Shown one piece after another: positions 5,110 to 7,052 of a stretch of DNA of 7,052 bases. The notes under the pieces are model-generated. The model was not told the origin of the DNA and did no database searches. It saw only the letters and a list, made by a program, of their open reading frames with translations. A program made the position numbers and the translations under genes. The DNA comes from an uncultured Bacilli bacterium (GTDB taxonomy: Bacteria > Bacillota_I > Bacilli_A > RF39 > UBA660), in contig CANRHO010000040.1 of the NCBI GenBank assembly GCA_947630435.1, positions 1 through 7,052 on the forward strand, written 5' to 3'. How positions within the stretch are numbered: position 1 is the stretch's first letter; each line of letters starts with the position of its first letter.

Positions 5110-5352
5110 ATGCCAAATATTAAAAGCGCTAAAAAAAGAGTTAAGGTAACTTCTGTTAAACATGATTCTAATATTGGTCCTAAAGGAGCTATGAAAACAG
5201 CAGTTAAAAAAGTAAGAAAAGAAGCAACAGATGAAAACCTTAACATTGCAAACAAAAGAATAGATAAAGCTTTAGGTAAAGGAATTATTACTAAAAACAA
5301 AGCTGCACGTTTAAAATCAAATTTATCTAAAAAAGTAAATGAAACGAAGTAA
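5110..5352 (+). CDS. rpsT: 30S ribosomal protein S20
   Basis: S20 binds 16S rRNA in the body of the small subunit and aids its assembly. The 80-residue, very Lys-rich protein starts MPNIKSAKKR and contains KGAMKTAVKKVRKE, ANKRIDKALGKGII and KNKAARLKSNLSKKV, all diagnostic of bacterial S20. It is slightly shorter than usual (about 85-90 aa). The missing residues fall between the two long helices, just before the RIDKA motif. A near-perfect ribosome site, AGGAGGTGA (5097-5105), lies four bases before ATG, fitting a highly expressed gene. It is monocistronic, closed by a terminator that includes its stop codon, and divergent from gpr. Confidence 0.97.
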   Translation: MPNIKSAKKRVKVTSVKHDSNIGPKGAMKTAVKKVRKEATDENLNIANKRIDKALGKGIITKNKAARLKSNLSKKVNETK

Positions 5353-5369
5353 TTATACTTCTTTTTTTT
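5346..5369 (+). terminator. Intrinsic terminator of rpsT
   Basis: A 6-bp stem GAAGTA (5346-5351) with TACTTC (5356-5361), loop ATTA, is followed by eight Ts (5362-5369). The rpsT stop codon TAA (5350-5352) lies within the hairpin. Confidence 0.85.
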
Positions 5370-5378
5370 ATACATTAT

Positions 5379-5398
5379 TGGTATAATAATTATGGTGA
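5379..5398 (+). promoter_or_regulatory. Extended -10 promoter and ribosome-binding site of the transglutaminase-like gene
   Basis: TATAAT (5382-5387) is preceded by TG one base away (5379-5380), an extended -10. There is no good -35, since the expected place falls in the rpsT terminator. GGTGA (5394-5398) is the ribosome site, four bases before ATG. The transcript would start near 5394, leaving a leader of about nine bases. The arrangement closely matches that in front of lepA. Confidence 0.55.
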
Positions 5399-5402
5399 TT
5401 AT

Positions 5403-6332
5403 ATGAATATAAAAAAACTTATTAAAACGGCGTTAGTGGTTATATTAATAGTAATTCTAGGTTATTTTATCATAGATAATTTTTATATCGTAACCAATAA
5501 AATAGAATACTTTTATAGTAAATATTTACAACCAAACATAAAACAAACTCTTAATGATAATGAGTACCGAAAAAAACAAAACTATGAATATGTAAAAATT
5601 TTTGAAGATACTACCATAAGAAATAAGGATGATGCAAAAAACGTAATTTATACATTTTTAGATTCTGGTTGGAATAATTACATAGTTAAATGCGATCCAG
5701 ATTATCTAAGTTGTATAAGTGATATAAAACAAATGGTTTCTAACAATACATATTTAACTGATATAAGTAACTTTGTTCACCCATTTAATACGTTTGAAAA
5801 GGTAAATACAACGTTTACATCATCTGGTAAGGTAACGTTAAAAAAAGAAAGCAGATATTCATCTGAACAAATAAAAATAATAAATAAAAAAGTTAATCAA
5901 ATATATAATGAAAATTATGATTCTAGCAAAACGCTAAAAGAAAACATTAAAATATTTCATGATTATATAATAAATCACACGAAGTACGATACCACTAACA
6001 AAACTGGTTTATCAAACATAAATTCAAGCACTGCTTATGGGGTATTAGTTGATGGTATTGGAATATGTAGTGGTTATACAGATGCAATGAGTTTGTTTTT
6101 AGAAAAATTAAATGTTAAAAATTATAGGATATCATCAAGCTCTCATGAGTGGAACTTAGCATTCGTCGAAGGAAAATGGTTGCATATTGACTTAACCTGG
6201 GATGATCCAGTAATGAGTAATGGAACGGATGTTCTAAATGATTATTATTTTTTAATTGATACAAAAACACTATTATCTAAACAAGATAATGAACATAACT
6301 TCGATGATTTGATATACATAGAAGCAAAATAA
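5403..6332 (+). CDS. Membrane-anchored transglutaminase-like cysteine protein (309 aa)
   Basis: An N-terminal hydrophobic span (about residues 5-27) is followed by a roughly 150-residue Asn/Lys/Tyr-rich region and then a transglutaminase-like domain (about 180-270). The papain-type triad is readable: Cys222 in GIGICSGYTDAMSLFLEKL, His248 in SSSHEWNLAFVEGKW and Asp263 in HIDLTWDDP. Bacterial members of this superfamily are mostly proteases, amidases or cross-linking enzymes acting on proteins or peptides. With a single N-terminal anchor and no lipobox, the domain most likely faces the outside. Substrate unknown; a cell-wall or surface-protein role is only a guess. Two further Cys (97 and 104) in the middle region could form a disulfide. 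The gene appears monocistronic, with its own extended -10 promoter behind the rpsT terminator and a shared terminator downstream. No sporulation signal is visible in it. Confidence 0.9.
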   Translation: MNIKKLIKTALVVILIVILGYFIIDNFYIVTNKIEYFYSKYLQPNIKQTLNDNEYRKKQNYEYVKIFEDTTIRNKDDAKNVIYTFLDSGWNNYIVKCDPDYLSCISDIKQMVSNNTYLTDISNFVHPFNTFEKVNTTFTSSGKVTLKKESRYSSEQIKIINKKVNQIYNENYDSSKTLKENIKIFHDYIINHTKYDTTNKTGLSNINSSTAYGVLVDGIGICSGYTDAMSLFLEKLNVKNYRISSSSHEWNLAFVEGKWLHIDLTWDDPVMSNGTDVLNDYYFLIDTKTLLSKQDNEHNFDDLIYIEAK

Positions 6333-6354
6333 AAATCCCATTTGGGATTTTTTT
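6331..6354 (+). terminator. Bidirectional terminator between convergent genes
   Basis: AAAAATCCC (6331-6339) pairs perfectly with GGGATTTTT (6344-6352) around a four-base loop, with a T-run to 6354. On the opposite strand the A-tract gives the matching T-run. It can therefore serve both the transglutaminase-like gene, whose stop codon adjoins it, and the minus-strand small gene, whose stop (6353-6355) also touches it. Confidence 0.85.
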
Positions 6355-6535
6355 ATTTGAATAAATTAGCTAAAGAAGCTTTTAATGCATCGTAAGTATC
6401 CGGACTAATAATTGTTAAAGCTGCTAAAGATAATAATAAAAGAAGAAGAAGAACAACAATGGCAAAACTTATATTAGCTGCTTTCATCGTATCTTTATCT
6501 AATTTTGAAGGTCTTCCTACTTTTCCTTTTGCCAT
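6353..6535 (-). CDS. Small single-span membrane protein with a basic GRPSK N-terminus (60 aa)
   Basis: I recognise no family. The protein has a short basic head (MAKGKVGRPSKLDKD), a strongly hydrophobic Leu-rich span near residues 23-43, and a short tail ending in an amphipathic segment. The GRP core with flanking Lys recalls an AT-hook, which would bind the minor groove of AT-rich DNA, but a single imperfect copy is weak evidence. An in-frame ATG lies 33 bases upstream (6566-6568). The start used here, ATG 6533-6535, is preferred because AAAGGATGTG, one mismatch from the full ribosome site, lies just before it. It begins 39 bp after miaA ends and shares its strand, so it is probably co-transcribed, and it closes at the bidirectional terminator. 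Good ribosome site, clean topology and terminator support a real gene. Confidence 0.65.
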   Translation of the reverse strand: MAKGKVGRPSKLDKDTMKAANISFAIVVLLLLLLLSLAALTIISPDTYDALKASLANLFK

Positions 6536-6574
6536 ATTAACACATCCTTTACTATTAATATGATACAAAATTTA

Positions 6575-7052
6575 TTAATTATTTTCAATATACGAAATAA
6601 CTTCATCTATTGTTTTATTAAAATTATCCGTGTTTATGTAAAACCACTTTACATCAATTTGATTATTAAACCAAGTATATTGCCTTTTTGCGTAATTACG
6701 GCTTCTTTGTTTTATTAAGTCAAGTGATTCTTCTTTGGTTATTTTTCCATCAAAATACATGTATAATTCTTTATAACCTATCGCGGTTTTTATTGCCTTA
6801 CTATTTATTTTATTATCATAAAAATATTTAGCTTCATCAATTAAACCATCACTAACCATTTTATCTACTCTTTTGTTTATCGCATCGTATAACTCATCTC
6901 TTGGTCTTGTAAGGCCAATTATTTTAACGTTGTCATATAATAATTTACTTTCTTTTTTTGGAGTACAAACTTTATGATTATTTAAATAACTTTCTAGTCT
7001 TTGTCTATTATTAACGTGTATTTTAGTGTTTTTATCTATTTTTAATACCATG
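6575..7052 (-). CDS. miaA: tRNA dimethylallyltransferase MiaA, C-terminal part (runs off the right edge)
   Basis: MiaA transfers the dimethylallyl group to the N6 of A37 in tRNAs that read codons starting with U, the first step towards ms2i6A. The visible 159 codons match the second half of the enzyme: KIHVNNRQRLESYL (IPPT family motif), IGLTRPRDELYDAINKRVD, GLIDEAKYFYD, AIGYKELYMYFDG and RNYAKRQYTWFNN near the C-terminus. The N-terminal P-loop half lies beyond the window. The frame is open to the last base, so the ATG at 7049-7051 is an internal methionine, not the start. The gene ends in TAA at 6575-6577 and is followed by the small membrane-protein gene. Confidence 0.95.
   Translation of the reverse strand, partial: MVLKIDKNTKIHVNNRQRLESYLNNHKVCTPKKESKLLYDNVKIIGLTRPRDELYDAINKRVDKMVSDGLIDEAKYFYDNKINSKAIKTAIGYKELYMYFDGKITKEESLDLIKQRSRNYAKRQYTWFNNQIDVKWFYINTDNFNKTIDEVISYIENN

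Noticed and set aside
5085..5375. A 96-codon hydrophobic open frame on the minus strand opposite rpsT
   Set aside because: It is the antisense of the Lys-rich S20 gene (AAA codons read as TTT/Phe), has no ribosome site and crosses the rpsT terminator. rpsT itself is certain.
7049..7051. ATG near the right edge as the start of a 158-residue gene
   Set aside because: The frame is open to the window end and the protein begins in the middle of MiaA, without the P-loop half. It is an internal methionine of a gene cut by the window.

Overview
This window is a very AT-rich stretch of bacterial chromosome from a low-GC Gram-positive organism. The gene set and order resemble the Bacillus gpr-spoIIP-yqxA-lepA sporulation neighbourhood, with rpsT divergent from gpr. 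The strong base bias, short proteins and compact spacing recall the Mollicutes-like, gut-associated Bacilli (RF39 and relatives), but that placement is an inference. Tryptophan is written TGG and TGA is used as a stop (trpS, spoIIP), so the Mollicutes UGA=Trp code does not apply here.

Layout. Most genes lie on the minus strand. Reading from right to left they are: the C-terminal part of miaA (cut by the window end); a 60-residue single-span membrane protein; then, on the plus strand and convergent to these, a membrane-anchored transglutaminase-like protein and, before it, rpsT. The minus strand resumes with gpr (spore SASP protease), spoIIP (engulfment hydrolase) and a YqxA-position small membrane protein that overlaps spoIIP by 4 nt. 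Next comes a consensus promoter and a tryptophan T-box leader with terminator, then trpS, then a 388-residue protein made of 31-residue repeats, a terminator, and finally the first 27 codons of lepA starting at TTG.

How the parts work together. gpr-spoIIP-yqxA form a sporulation cluster. A candidate forespore-type (sigma-F-like) promoter precedes gpr, and a weak possible promoter precedes spoIIP. trpS is controlled by uncharged tRNA-Trp through its T-box: the UGG specifier, the UGGC acceptor-pairing bulge and mutually exclusive antiterminator and terminator helices can all be read in the sequence. No convincing terminator separates the YqxA-like gene from this leader, so read-through from the spore cluster would also meet the T-box terminator. 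The repeat-protein gene has a likely promoter of its own whose -35 box overlaps the trpS stop codon.

Most notable. The repeat protein is the least explained gene. It has eight helix-pair repeats that alternate between two types and three small in-frame insertions or duplications, and it sits between trpS and lepA. Several genes also share a very compact arrangement in which a -10 box lies almost directly against an AGGTGAT ribosome-binding site. I saw no mobile element, CRISPR array, tRNA or rRNA, and nothing that clearly amounts to a new multi-gene system.
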